Shown: piece by piece, positions 11,221 through 22,009 of the stretch
Numbering within the stretch: position 1 is the first letter of the stretch
How the letters are laid out: every line of letters starts with the position of its first letter
DNA from: Syncephalis fuscata
Taxonomy: Eukaryota; Zoopagomycota; Zoopagomycetes; Zoopagales; Piptocephalidaceae
Direction of reading: 5' to 3'
DNA length: 64,000 nt
NCBI GenBank assembly: GCA_025786725.1
Contig: JAHLTZ010000003.1
Span: forward strand, 744,001-808,000
Translations under genes and position numbers: made by a program
Notes under the pieces: model-generated
What the model was told of the DNA's origin: nothing
Seen by the model: only the letters and a program-made list of their open reading frames with translations
Database searches by the model: none

Positions 11221-11932
11221 TATGCATAATTAAATAAAACAAAAAAATGGTGGTAGCTGGATTGCTAAGGACTATTCATGTCGACAATGCTTTCTTGACG
11301 ATAGACAATTATGATGCGTAGCTATAGTAAACATATGCTAGACGCGTATTTTGAGTAGATATATTGTGCAACCTTCAAAGGCCTTGAATCTTTGAAATGA
11401 TCCATTTACAAAATAATAATTATGTTCATATAATATATTCTATCTATCATAATAGTGCTATTCTGTGTTATAATATTAGTATATGTTTTTATTAGTAAGT
11501 ATGCAATGTTTGCAACTGTGTTAGCTATACAATATGTTATGTGGCATTTAAAATAATTATATAATTTGTTTTTCAGCGTTATGGAATATGACAGTGTTCA
11601 CTTGTTTTCCATATTTACATAGTGCGCAGTGTAACTGATTTTTAAATAAATGTAATCAGTTTGTAGCTATGTTTACTTTTATTTTTATTCAAGGATTACC
11701 AAGTACTAATTAAGTAAACATATCATCAATATATTGGTAAAAATACAAGTTTATTTTAGCAGTCTAATAATGTAAAATTAATCAAAGCAATCTGGATGTA
11801 GTGACAAAAATATACTTTAATCTGTCTAAGCTATTTTATTATAATCATTCTGCCATTAAACATTAGCTTTTTATGCAACAAAATCTGATATAACGTCAAC
11901 TGTCGATAACTTTAATGTCTATCCTATTAAGT
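11221..11932. other. Intergenic, no gene seen
   Basis: AT-rich spacer of about 0.7 kb holding the promoter of the F-box paralogue at 9571-11220 and the 3' flank of the AAGAB-like gene. I see no coding stretch, RNA gene or clear repeat. Confidence 0.4.
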
Positions 11933-13506
11933 TTACTCCTCGTCTGCTGATTTTTCGTTCGAATACGGGTCAGTACTGCCTAGGCGACGAATGGTGTCAT
12001 CGCCACTGGTTGATGGCTGTATTTTATAATGAGCCCTATGATCTGCCAATATATTATCAATACCGCTGTTTGGACTTTCTTCAAATTGACGAGCAAGTGT
12101 TGTGACTACTCGGGCAGCCAATGCGTGTCGCTCCTCATCAGGCAGACTGGCTGCAGTTTCTGTTGGCGTTTATTTGGTTAAATTATGAAATATATAATAA
12201 ACTATTATAAATACCTCGTGCCTGCAACATCATCTTTAATAGCATGTCGAATTCACCGTCCATTTGCTCCAAAGCATCATCAGTCAAGTCTTTATTTCCT
12301 CGAGTAAATTCATCGCCATCTAGTGCATTATCAATATCATTGTCCTCCTCTAACTGTAAACCTGCTTCTGTCCAATTCATTCCCGAAAGAAATGGGTTTT
12401 CTATTTGATTGGAGTGTATATAAGCATTTTCTTTACCAATTAGCACATTTAATTACCTAGATTAAGCAATGCACTTGTCGTACTAGACTTGGGTTTACTA
12501 GTAAAGGACGATCTAGCAATGACGCAGAAGATGCTAGTAAAGTCCGGTCCACAGTGCGTTCTTCAAAGTCATCTGCCTCAGGGACCAGTGTAGCAACTGC
12601 ATTGTGTTTTGCAATCGAGTCCCGTTTATTTGTTTTCATTTCACAAATTGGCCAAATATGTGCCTCTAATGCCTCTCTTACTCTTCCTACTCCATCATCT
12701 AGTATTGGTTGTCATTATTGATCACAAGCGTTAGTCTGTACGGCATAGCACCTTACCTGTATCATAAACATCTTCGTCTTGCTGTGTATGTACTAATTCA
12801 TACTCGTGCTCTAAACACCATTCCTGTATATCAGCCAGTGTTTCCTCAGTCAAACTGGCAATGGGTGTATCTTCTGTCGAAGTAATAATACGTGAATTAC
12901 CAGCTTCTGTATACACAATACATAATCGAATAACCGGATTAAATCGATCAGTAGAGCGGGACAGCCGATCCAACGATGCTACTGCTGTCTAAGTTTCATA
13001 GTGTAGGTTTTATTATCAAGCATAATTTACCATCAAGTGGCCTACCTCTTCATGTACAACAAATACAACTGCATCAAATGAATTAACCGAGTATTTTGTT
13101 TTTGCTATTTTATTCTTGTCTTGATTGTCTTCATCGTCGCTGCTGTTTTCCTCAATGTTAGTAGAACTAGTTTTGCCGCCATCGTTTGCTTGATAAGCCT
13201 GTGCCTGTAAGCAGGCTTCAAGTAAAGTAGAAGTACATTTGCTATTGAGCGTAGTTAAACAAAAATCCAATTGAGCACGATAATATTTGTTATCCAGTTG
13301 ATATGGCAAACAAACATTGAATTGTCTGTTAGCAAGGACGGCTGTGCCTGTTGAATGGCAGCGTCAAGGGATGCATTTGGTAATCCTACAAGTTTGGTCT
13401 ATTAGGCTTGAGCTACTATTGGTATAGAGCAGTAAATACTTTGAAATATGGTTTTGCCACGCTCCACATTGTCACAAAGTACTAGTACAGGATTGCCAGC
13501 GATCAT
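11933..13506 (-). CDS. AAGAB: AAGAB (p34)/IRC6-like adaptin-binding protein
   Basis: A multi-exon gene beginning at 13506 with MIAGNPVLVL and a VERGKT segment where the Rab-like domain of p34 has its P-loop. Next comes LPYQLDNKYYRAQLDFCL, the characteristic p34 strand. Then IQEWCLEHEYELVH matches the family's WCLEHGFELVEL signature. The C-terminal part holds TDDALEQMDGEFDMLLKMML, then ETAASLPDEERHALAARVV in the last exon (acceptor near 12163). This C-terminal helix is what p34 uses to hold the adaptin subunits of AP-1 and AP-2 during complex assembly in the cytosol. An exon with EMKTNKRDSIAKHNAVATLV and an acidic linker fills the middle. The link between the first exon and LPYQLDN (about 13330-13450) is unresolved: either two short introns or one missing base. 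Confidence 0.75.
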
Positions 13507-13529
13507 TGTAACTAACTAATGACAATAAA

Positions 13530-14040
13530 CAACTATGAATGAAAACAAGGAATCCTACTTTGTGTCCCCTATTTTTGAATCCCAAAGTAAAATTTGTTCC
13601 AATTAAAGTCATGTCGTTGTTATACGTAACATAATTATATTACTTTTTATTAAAATGCCATTAATAAGTTAAATTTATTAGCCATTTAGTATAATTTGTG
13701 GTCAAATGACTATATTTAATGCTATTAAATAGATTGAATATAATGCCAAGTAATGAGTGACATTAAATATCAAATTATAATACTTTAAATACTCTATAAC
13801 AATAACATAAATTAACATTTATTTATTATATTTTATTGTAAGTAACATGGAATACTATTTAATATCTATGTCGATATTGAAAATAGTACGGACTAACTCA
13901 ACTCGAATTAATCGGAATTGATATGGCACTGTTTTAACAAATAACGCTTTTAATTTTAAAACTGATTGATGGTTTAATATCAAATTGAGCCATTGATCTT
14001 TTTGTTTCTAGTTTAAGGCTAGAGACTCAAGTACAATAGC
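13530..14040 (-). mobile_element. Decayed dispersed repeat, copy B (lacks the ORF)
   Basis: About 0.5 kb, reverse orientation relative to copy A. It keeps the outer block with GGAACAAATTTTACTTT (reverse strand, near 13585-13603; also in copy C, and as GGAACGGATTTTGCTTT in copy E). It also keeps the opposite outer block (CAATCAGTTTTA..., AATAGTATTCCATGTTACTT) shared with copy A, but not the zinc-ribbon frame. Both ends with a lost middle suggests an internally deleted, MITE-like derivative. Confidence 0.55.
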
Positions 14041-14090
14041 TCCATCTATTTATTCAATAAAAGGGCGATGAATATAAAGCCATCTAACAC

Positions 14091-15340
14091 CTACAACCTC
14101 CAGTTAAGATATCCCCATGTTTCTGTGAACGCTTCTGGCGTTGGACGATATTTTGGATCAATACTGAATAGGCGAAGTATATTGCCGTTTTCGTTTTTGA
14201 ATAGAGATGGCACATTATGGCCTAGATTTGGTGTTCTTTTAGTATTGACGGACCGATTGAAAAGCACCTTCATTTCATCGTAGTAGCTATGCCAGTTCTG
14301 ATGTCTAGAAGTGCCGTCTGGTAAAGTAACACGGCCGTAAACTGGAGTTCCATTATAGAAACTGTACATGGTTGCTATCGCGCTCCATGAATCTCCTTTA
14401 CGTAAACTGTAATCTCTCCACTAAAAAACTCGGGTGGCATATAGCCAATTGTGCCACCGGGAGCTTTTTGAGGCTGTATTGCTTTTCCTAGAACATACAG
14501 TCTAGATGAAAGGTCAAAGTCAATAATAGAAAGTCGCGGCTCGGCAGGATTCGTTGTGTCTATCATAATGTTATTTGGTTTCAGATCGTTATGAGCCCGT
14601 CCAGCAAAATTGATAAAAGCCACACCTAATCTATGTTAGCCTTTAGCATAATATATAGTAAATAAAATAAATACCATGAATCAACTGATAGAACAGCTTG
14701 AACATAACCTTGTCTCTTTCAGCGGGAGTAAGGGTGCTGGAGTAAGAGTGCATATCCATGTCACCGCCATGAGAGAGAATGATACAAACGTATTCATTTA
14801 TCTTGAAAGAGCCTTGTCGCTGAACGACCCATTTTCTAGCATTAAATATAGGATTTTTGGGCTTGGCCAAAGCAAGGTGCATGTCCTATGATAGAAGACA
14901 TTATGAGTTAGCAGTAGATTTTAAATGGTGAATTGCTTACATTGAAGGCTTCCATCTCATTCGTAAATTTAGTGTAATCGGATGAACATTTTAGAAATGC
15001 TTTCTTGCCACGATAGGTTACAGTTGCCGGTATTACCCATCTACGCTTCTGATGCCATTGATTAATAACAAGAGTTCCATCTTTAACAATGTCAAGATTG
15101 TTCACAAGGTCATATGGGAACGATGAAAACGGAATAGTGTCTATTACAGTATAGTCTCGGCTGGCTCCAACAACTGTAGTGCTATGTTTTGTCTTGCTAC
15201 TTGTCTTGCTAGTTTCTATAAATAAAACGTATTAGCACGTATAAACTTGTACATATACACGGCCTACCCGGTGCTTCATTGGCTTTTGTAAAGCTTAAAC
15301 AAATGCCTATAATAGTAGCAATTACGATAATGCTGCGCAT
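14091..15340 (-). CDS. Secreted protein kinase-like protein
   Basis: The gene starts at 15340 with a signal peptide (MRSIIVIATIIGICLSFTKA). Introns follow the signal exon, the FLKCSSDYTKF exon and the QLIHG codon (about 49 bp). The kinase fold is recognisable. A candidate beta-3 Lys lies in AFLKC, the catalytic loop is AHNDLKPNNIMID (HND in place of HRD, with Asp, Lys and Asn kept), and the magnesium loop is IIDFDLS (DFD in place of DFG). The activation segment ends GYMPPEF, and GDSWSAIATM marks subdomain IX. No glycine-rich loop is obvious. It is paralogous to 61035-62272 (FLKC, GV-F-NFA, MPPEFF/MPPEYF, GDSW). One missing A near 14397-14399 puts the last exon out of frame. I infer an exported or ER-lumenal kinase; activity is plausible but untested. 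Confidence 0.75.
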
Positions 15341-15515
15341 ATCTATTTTAAGTGTAATGTAAACGATAGTCTAATAGGTGTGATAATAGAATAAAAGTCG
15401 TAAAAAGTTTAATGAATTTTCCAGCAGTCGGGTATGATCAGTGGATATAAATACAAATAAAGTGCCAATGAATTCAAACTGTTATTGGCATAGCTGCCAC
15501 GAGTACTAGAACCTA

Positions 15516-15807
15516 TTAACTGTTTGTTTCAATAGCACGTGGATTATCGGGGATTTGCAGGAATTGCATATTAAGATCTGTACAATTTAAGAAGTATTCA
15601 CGTGAATAATGACGAATAATTAACGACATATGGGATGCAATCATAGATTGACGTAATTTTGTAAAAAAATACAAATCCGTTAACCAAATAAGATAGCATC
15701 TTAAGCGGCCAGTATTGTTTTTTTACAAAATTTCAAGATCCGTTATACAATTTGTAAATGACATAAATGTGATTTTCTAAACGGTAATAATACCGTTTGC
15801 TGTCCAT
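15516..15807 (-). CDS. Small unrecognised protein (about 97 aa), two frame breaks
   Basis: From an ATG at 15807 (MDSKRYYYRLENHIYVIYK) to a stop at 15516, coding-like sequence runs in three successive frames. Single missing bases in the GG near 15743 and the A7 run near 15720 would restore one frame of 97 residues. The C-terminal half (TKLRQSMIASHMSLIIRHY, then NMQFLQIPDNPRAIETNS) looks like real protein. I do not recognise the family. It is divergent from the small gene at 15990-16259, with 182 bp between the starts. Confidence 0.4.
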
Positions 15808-15989
15808 GCTGATATTCAGCTTAAAACATATTTGTATCAAATAGCAATATACAGAAAGATAAACAACACGTGAAGACGCAAAATTAGCAAGAATTTAAAA
15901 TGCATAGTTTTTGAACAAGCAATGTCTTTATCATTAGCACCAATGTGCATAGATATTTTTTAGTATTTATTTTATTATAAATAGTGTAT

Positions 15990-16259
15990 ATGTCTCCGCG
16001 AAGACGAGCTACTCAGCCTAGTGAAGAAAAATCTTCTGGCAGTCGCAGCAGATAGTGCGGTATTCACTCTTCGATCAACGTAAACACAAGACTGTAGACA
16101 AGTCGGGTTCGTACAATAATCCCCCGCGTCAAACCATCCGGTAAAGGTCGGTCTATCTTGCCGCTAGATCGTTTTAGAAATCAACTTGACCATAGTCGGG
16201 CAGACTGGTTTTCATTCCTCTCACACGAATCTAGCGGGGGTAGATTGTGGGACATTTGA
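15990..16259 (+). CDS. Small unrecognised basic protein (about 89 aa), two frame breaks
   Basis: Starts MSPRRRATQPSEEKSSGSRS at 15990 and ends SHESSGGRLWDI at 16259. The middle (RYSLFDQRKHKTVDKSG) is one frame away, and the last third (GKGRSILPLDRFRNQLDHS) is back in the first frame. A missing base near 16054 and an extra C in the C5 run near 16120 explain this. The GC content is clearly higher than the surrounding spacer, and an AATAAA-like signal follows at about 16291. It could be a nuclear protein by its basic start. No family recognised. Confidence 0.45.
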
Positions 16260-16990
16260 CCCATAATGGATTCCGTTTAGTTATCAACACCAATAAAATG
16301 TACGATTAACAAATAACTTTTATTTCATTTAGCTTTGTTGTTATTATTTGATTTACATTGTTAGATTGTAAATCTAGTGATTGAGTGTGTGTATTATAAT
16401 CTATAGTTTATTTGTAGTTTGTAAACACCAAAAAACATAGACGCAATTTATTTAAAACTAAAACACAGTTAATATAATGCTCAAACATACTTTGTGTACA
16501 AACATACAGAATATAATAAACAAAAGTATTAAAATTAATTTTACAACATATATTAAACATAGCACAAAACAAAAGACAAAAATGCACTTATTATGGCAAT
16601 GATTGAAGCGGAGAAAGTGATTAGCAAAAAAGTCGATTGAAAAAGCGCAATGCAAGGAGGTAATTTACAGAGTGCTTCCACCTGAAATAGTAGTTAGTTA
16701 ATTGTTGGCACTGCTTATTTAGCGCATATAAAACGTAGAAAATATGTAAAAGTATACATGTTATCAAGTGCAAAATGAAAGAAAGAAAGAAAAGTGTGGT
16801 GACGTAGATTGTAAGCTGCGTAATAGTGTGGGAATTTTACATTATTAGTAGCAAGTATAATAGGACTGAAGTGGTCAACTCCTGGCCTCACTGCCACACC
16901 TCGCCTATCTTTGCTTCTTTCCTTTCTCTTTGACGTTAACCTCGTTGCTTTTATTCTACGTGTTTATAGCGAGATAGTAGATAATTTATA
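16260..16990. other. Intergenic, no gene seen
   Basis: AT-rich spacer upstream of the carboxylase gene. Short open frames here have no ATG context or family likeness. Pyrimidine-rich sequence at about 16910-16930 lies near the expected promoter of the gene at 16991. Confidence 0.4.
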
Positions 16991-19990
16991 ATGTTGGCAG
17001 CATTAAAGTGGCCGCGTTCCAAACTTTTGGCACTTAGCCGTCCCAAGCCGCTATTGCCCATAGTAACACGCTCTTTATCCACCTACAGTGAACATAATGG
17101 TAGGCTAATAACATATCTATACAAGCACTAGTATTTACTATATTTTAGTATCTGGAAAGCCGCTTTTTAACAAGATTCTTATTGCCAATCGGTAGGCAGA
17201 GTACTGCAGGCACTATCTAGTTAATTGAATAATAAATAATAAATAATAAATATAGTGGCGAGATTGCCTGTCGAGTAATGCGAACTGCTCGTCGTTTGGG
17301 TATTCGAACAGTAGCCGTGTATAGCGAAGCCGATGAAAATTCGATGCATGTTCAAATGGTAACTAATCTACGGTAGATACTATTACTCTATTGACTATCC
17401 ATAAATAGGCCGACGAAGCCTATTTGATCGGTTCTGCCCCGTCGGCCGACAGTTATCTCCGCATGGATCGTATTCTTGATGTCATTAAGCGTAGTGGTGC
17501 ACAGGCTGTTCATCCTGGTTATGGATTTCTATCAGAGAATGCCAGCTTTGCCGAGCTATTACATAAAAACAATGTTGCATTCATCGGTCCACCGCCATCA
17601 GCCATGTTATCAATGGGGTCTAAAAGGTACCTTATTAATAGATAGAGCATAGAATGGTATATTTATTGGTTCTTAGTGAATCAAAGAATATTATGCAGGC
17701 AGCCAATGTGCCAGTTGTACCAGGCTATCATGGAACAGAACAAGATGTCAAGTTTCTTAAAAGTCAAGCCGAAAAGATTGGGCAAGTATTACAATGAATG
17801 ACACAGCGTATTTAATCATACTTTAACTAGGTATCCGGTGTTAATCAAAGCAATTAAAGGTGGTGGTGGTAAAGTAAGTTATATGCGTAACAGTACATAG
17901 TAAATATATTTATAATGAATTAGGGAATGCGAATTGTTGAACGACCAGAAGATTTCGAGGAAATGTTGACCTCTTCAAAACGTGAAGCAATTAAATCATT
18001 TGGTGATGATCAAGTGTAAGTGAAGGAAGGTGTTACAGTTAAATCTAATAAAAATGATAGTTTAATTGAGAAATATCTAGTTACACCACGGTAAGTAGAT
18101 TAATGTATAGCGAATTATTGATTTATTGGTGTTTAGTCATGTTGAGGTACAAGTATTTGCCGATAAGATGGGCAATGCTGTTCATCTACACGAACGTGAC
18201 TGCAGTGTGCAACGCCGCCATCAAAAGATACTTGAAGAAGCGCCGGCGGTAAGTTATTATTAGTAGAAAAGCAATAAGCCTGTATTTACCTGTACAATAA
18301 TGGTAGCCGTCTTTATCAGAGTCAGTGCGTGCACTATTAGGCGAAAAGGCAGTTGCTGCAGCTAAAGCAGTCAGCTATGAAGGTGCTGGCACGGTTGAGT
18401 TTATATTTGACAATACCGATAACAAGTTCTACTTTATGGAAATGAATACACGTCTACAGGCAAGTTAAATACGTGTTAATAATGTAAATGAACATAATGT
18501 GTTAATAGCAAGAATAGGTTGAACATCCAGTAACTGAGATGATTACCGGTACAGATTTAGTTCAATGGCAATTAGAAGTGGCGGCCGGTAATCCATTGCC
18601 TATGACACAATCTCAGATTAAAGCGACAGGCCACGCATTTGAAGCGCGTATTTATGCCGAGAATCCAGCCAAGTAAGACTATTATTAAATACTTTGCTCT
18701 ATGCTACTAACAGAATACAGAGGATTCTTACCAGATACCGGTCCATTACTGCATCTACGTCCACCCACCAACATTGATCCAGAAGTGATTCGAGTTGAGA
18801 CAGGTGTCCGTCAAGGAGATGCAGTTAGTATCTACTACGATCCAATGATTTCAAAATTAGTAGTGCACGGCCGAGATCGTGAAGAAGCATTGCGATTCCT
18901 GCATAACTCATTGCAACAATATCAAATTGTCGGTCTTAATACAAATATTGAGTTTCTTAGTACAGTTATTCAACATCCAGCATTCATTGCCGGAGAAGTA
19001 GAGACCGGATTTATTAAGGTAGTTATATTGCATTATATTGTATAAACAATAGACTGACCTAGCATAGAAATATGAAGCAGATTTGTTCCCGGCAATTAAA
19101 CCTGCTCAACAGCATGTGATTGCACAAGCTGCCCTCTCAATACTGCTTAAACAACGATCAGTAGCTGTTCAAGGTCCTAGCGCAATGACCGGCAAGTATA
19201 TGTATTTAATAAAAGTACCGTTATTAATGGTTATAGTAGATCCCAGTTCACCATGGGCTACCATTAATAGCTGGCGTCCTAACTATCGACATGCCGAAAC
19301 AATTACCTTACAAGATGGCGATAATAGTACCGTGACAGCGGATATTACACCAGAAGCAAGTGGTACCTATACAATTAAGGTAATGTTATAGTTATGACTA
19401 TTTATAGCTTTAAATTAAACGGTCTTACTCCATTATAGATAACGGCAGCTGATGGATCCATAACTGAATATACTCAAGTAAAGGCCAGTATCAATGACGA
19501 AGGTGCGCTTGTATCCACGTTGGGAGATCAACGATTCAACACCAATGTTGTTGCTCAAGATGATAAAATCCACGTATTTGATCAAGTAAGTAGTTATAAC
19601 ACAATGTATAACAATTCAATTCATTGATATGAATATGCACATTAGACGGGTAAACGTACTTTTATTCTACTTACCCCCAAATACTTGACAGCCATGTCGG
19701 GTGAAATGGCCGGTTCCGTAAAAACACCAATGCCTTGCAAGATCTCTCAAGTAATGGTAACACCTGGACAAACAGTTGAAAAGGGCACGCCACTTATTGT
19801 GTTAGAGGCCATGAAGATGGAGGTAATTAACAATGAATACAAGATATATACACTATTTATTGACTATTCTATTTAGCATGTTATCAAGTCACCACAAGAT
19901 GGTATTATTGATCGTATATTGTTTGAAGCGGGAGAACTGGTCGGCGAGAACAAGCTACTCGTAACATTTAAAGCGGAACAGACCGAGTAA
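16991..19990 (+). CDS. MCC1: 3-methylcrotonyl-CoA carboxylase alpha subunit (biotin-containing), mitochondrial
   Basis: About fourteen short exons splice without frame breaks into a full biotin carboxylase. The N-terminus ([20 protein letters not shown]) is a mitochondrial presequence. Then come [30 protein letters not shown], the ATP-grasp loop KGGGGKGMRIV, and [32 protein letters not shown] is closer to MCC than to propionyl-CoA carboxylase, and the C-terminal biotin site is [16 protein letters not shown]. It carboxylates 3-methylcrotonyl-CoA in leucine breakdown together with a beta subunit not present here. The stop is 92 bp from the converging PGS1 gene. Propionyl-CoA carboxylase alpha is the main alternative. 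Confidence 0.88.
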
Positions 19991-20082
19991 ACAAGTCTAT
20001 TTATGATAATAAAAGTCTTGTTTAATATTTAATTTTATTGTTGTAATAATAGTAATAGTAATCAATATAGTTAGCTAGTTAG

Positions 20083-21853
20083 TTACATCATTCGACGAAT
20101 AATTTTAGTGGCTAATGGAACCCAACGAGGATTGTGTCGAGATCTTTGTTCCAATTCAGCTAATGATACTTGACATGTGTCATGTTTTATATGATCAATT
20201 TCCTATTATAATGATTAGTTATTTGTTTAAAACTACATATTAACTAACGTACTTTATGCCATTGTTGATATAAACTTGTATTTTCACTATAAATCCATGC
20301 TTGTGCCTCAACATCCCGTTCAAATGATCGATAACCAAAATTAGGCGATCCAATGGTTGTCAACATTGATCCAGATGTATTTGATGATTTGGGCTCAAGC
20401 CAAAAGCCTTTTAACAATATTAACAATATTGTTGCTATATTAATATAATACATACCTTTGGCATGGAATGTCCAATTAGCTCGTTGATATTCTCGCATTA
20501 CATATCGTTGTTGTTGATTAGAATGAAATGCATTAACTTTACGTAGAAAATCTCGTTCAATAAGACTATAAGCAGCAGGAATATGACGAGACACGTCTTT
20601 AGCTGTAAAGAATCCATTGGCCTAATTGTCGCTATTGTTAATATTGATAACACTCTAGTCGTTAAATCTACCTTAGGGGCTGCCACCATTAACTGCCAAT
20701 CTGTCTGTGTTGTCTCTAATATTTGTCGACTAATTGTATCATGTAGATTAAAATAGCCAGAAGCAAGTGTAGCTCGCCAATTTTCATTTGTAGTATTTAA
20801 ATAACCAAGTATTGATTCTAAAAGATTAACATCTTGTCGAATACCTATTGGTGCTATTTGTAATGCAGGTACTACCATGGCCCATGGTAATGGCGATGTC
20901 TGAAAAGTAGATTCTAAATGATCCTTCATTTTGTTATACCAATAGCGTGTCAAGTCATCAAGTATATTTGAAGCGTGTTTACGAAATGCTACTCCATTAG
21001 TGGCAGGATCTGGTCCACGTTGATCGGCAGTTGGTGATACAATTTGAACTGTAGTGTTAGCTGCAACTGATGGTGGTGATGCTACTCCTTCAACTCGATA
21101 GGCCACCTGTCCTAGCCGTTCAATCAACATGTCAAAATAGTTACTTAATTGACCATCCTCAAATAAAACATATCGATCTTGTCGATTAGTAAAATAATCA
21201 TGACTTAAATTTGCTCTAAAACCTTTGTTAATATTCTAGCAATTAATGTTCAATATCCAATAGTGGTACATTACCCAGTAAGCAGTACTTGTTCATCAAA
21301 CAGCGCTACTTTAGTATGTTGAACACCAACCGTCTCATTCCAACGTGATGGAGCCACACGACCAAGTAGCTGGCCCATATCCGGTGTACGATACAGGGCA
21401 ATATGTACTTGATGTGGATATTTCTGCTGTAATGGCAATAATGCATCGATAGAACTAGTTGCCTGTTGGCTACTTGCATGTCTAGTGGCCCGTGTTCCTC
21501 GGAAATAGTCTAATAATACCCGTACTTTCAACTGCTTATTCTTCTTTAATGACTCGTCCAAAGTATCTATCTATTAGTTACATACACTATCATTAACAGT
21601 AAATAGTTTAGTTTAACTAGTTATTTACCAAATCTTGTTCTGATGCCCCAGATATAATGCTGATAAAGTTACACGGTTCTTGGCCGTGGCTATACGCTCC
21701 TATACCGGCTATTAGCGACCCTATACGATCTATGTTGCATTCTCTACGCTATAGCAACTACCTTTAATGTTTTATGGAATTCCTGTGGCTCTAACAAACA
21801 CGAATATTACTCGGCCTAACCGAAATACAGGTAGACCTAAACGGCCTGTACAT
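20083..21853 (-). CDS. PGS1: CDP-diacylglycerol-glycerol-3-phosphate 3-phosphatidyltransferase (PGS1)
   Basis: The first ATG (21853) gives MYRPFRSTCISVRPSNIRV, a mitochondrial leader. Then PQEFHKTLK, ERIATAKNRVTLSALYLG and SEQDLIDTLDESLKK match the family start. The two phospholipase D motifs are GVQHTKVALFDEQVLLTGAN and the split WTFHAKGFWLEPKS followed by TTIGSPNFGYRSF. NGFFTAKDVSRHIPAAYSLI is a strong PGS1 signature. The enzyme makes phosphatidylglycerophosphate, the first committed step to cardiolipin in mitochondria. Introns lie after TLK, DL, LLTG, APK, HAKG and QQWHK. Two one-base breaks (CCCC at 21646-21649 and AAA at 21795-21797 on the plus strand) interrupt the first two exons. Divergent from CTF18. 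Confidence 0.85.
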
Positions 21854-22009
21854 GATAGAAAATGACGGCCTAGTGGTTGCATTAACAAGAATGACGACAA
21901 AAAGAATAAAATGGTGCCAAGTGGATTAAATGGAGAAACGCGTTATTAACGCGATATAAATATCATTTTATTCTATTTTACTACTTTTACAAAGTATTCT
22001 ATCAATAAC
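21854..22009. promoter_or_regulatory. Divergent promoter region (PGS1 / CTF18)
   Basis: 156 bp between two divergent starts. It contains a CGCGTTATTAACGCG palindrome near 21939-21953, a possible binding site, and AT-rich sequence next to the CTF18 start. Nothing more specific is recognised. Confidence 0.45.
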
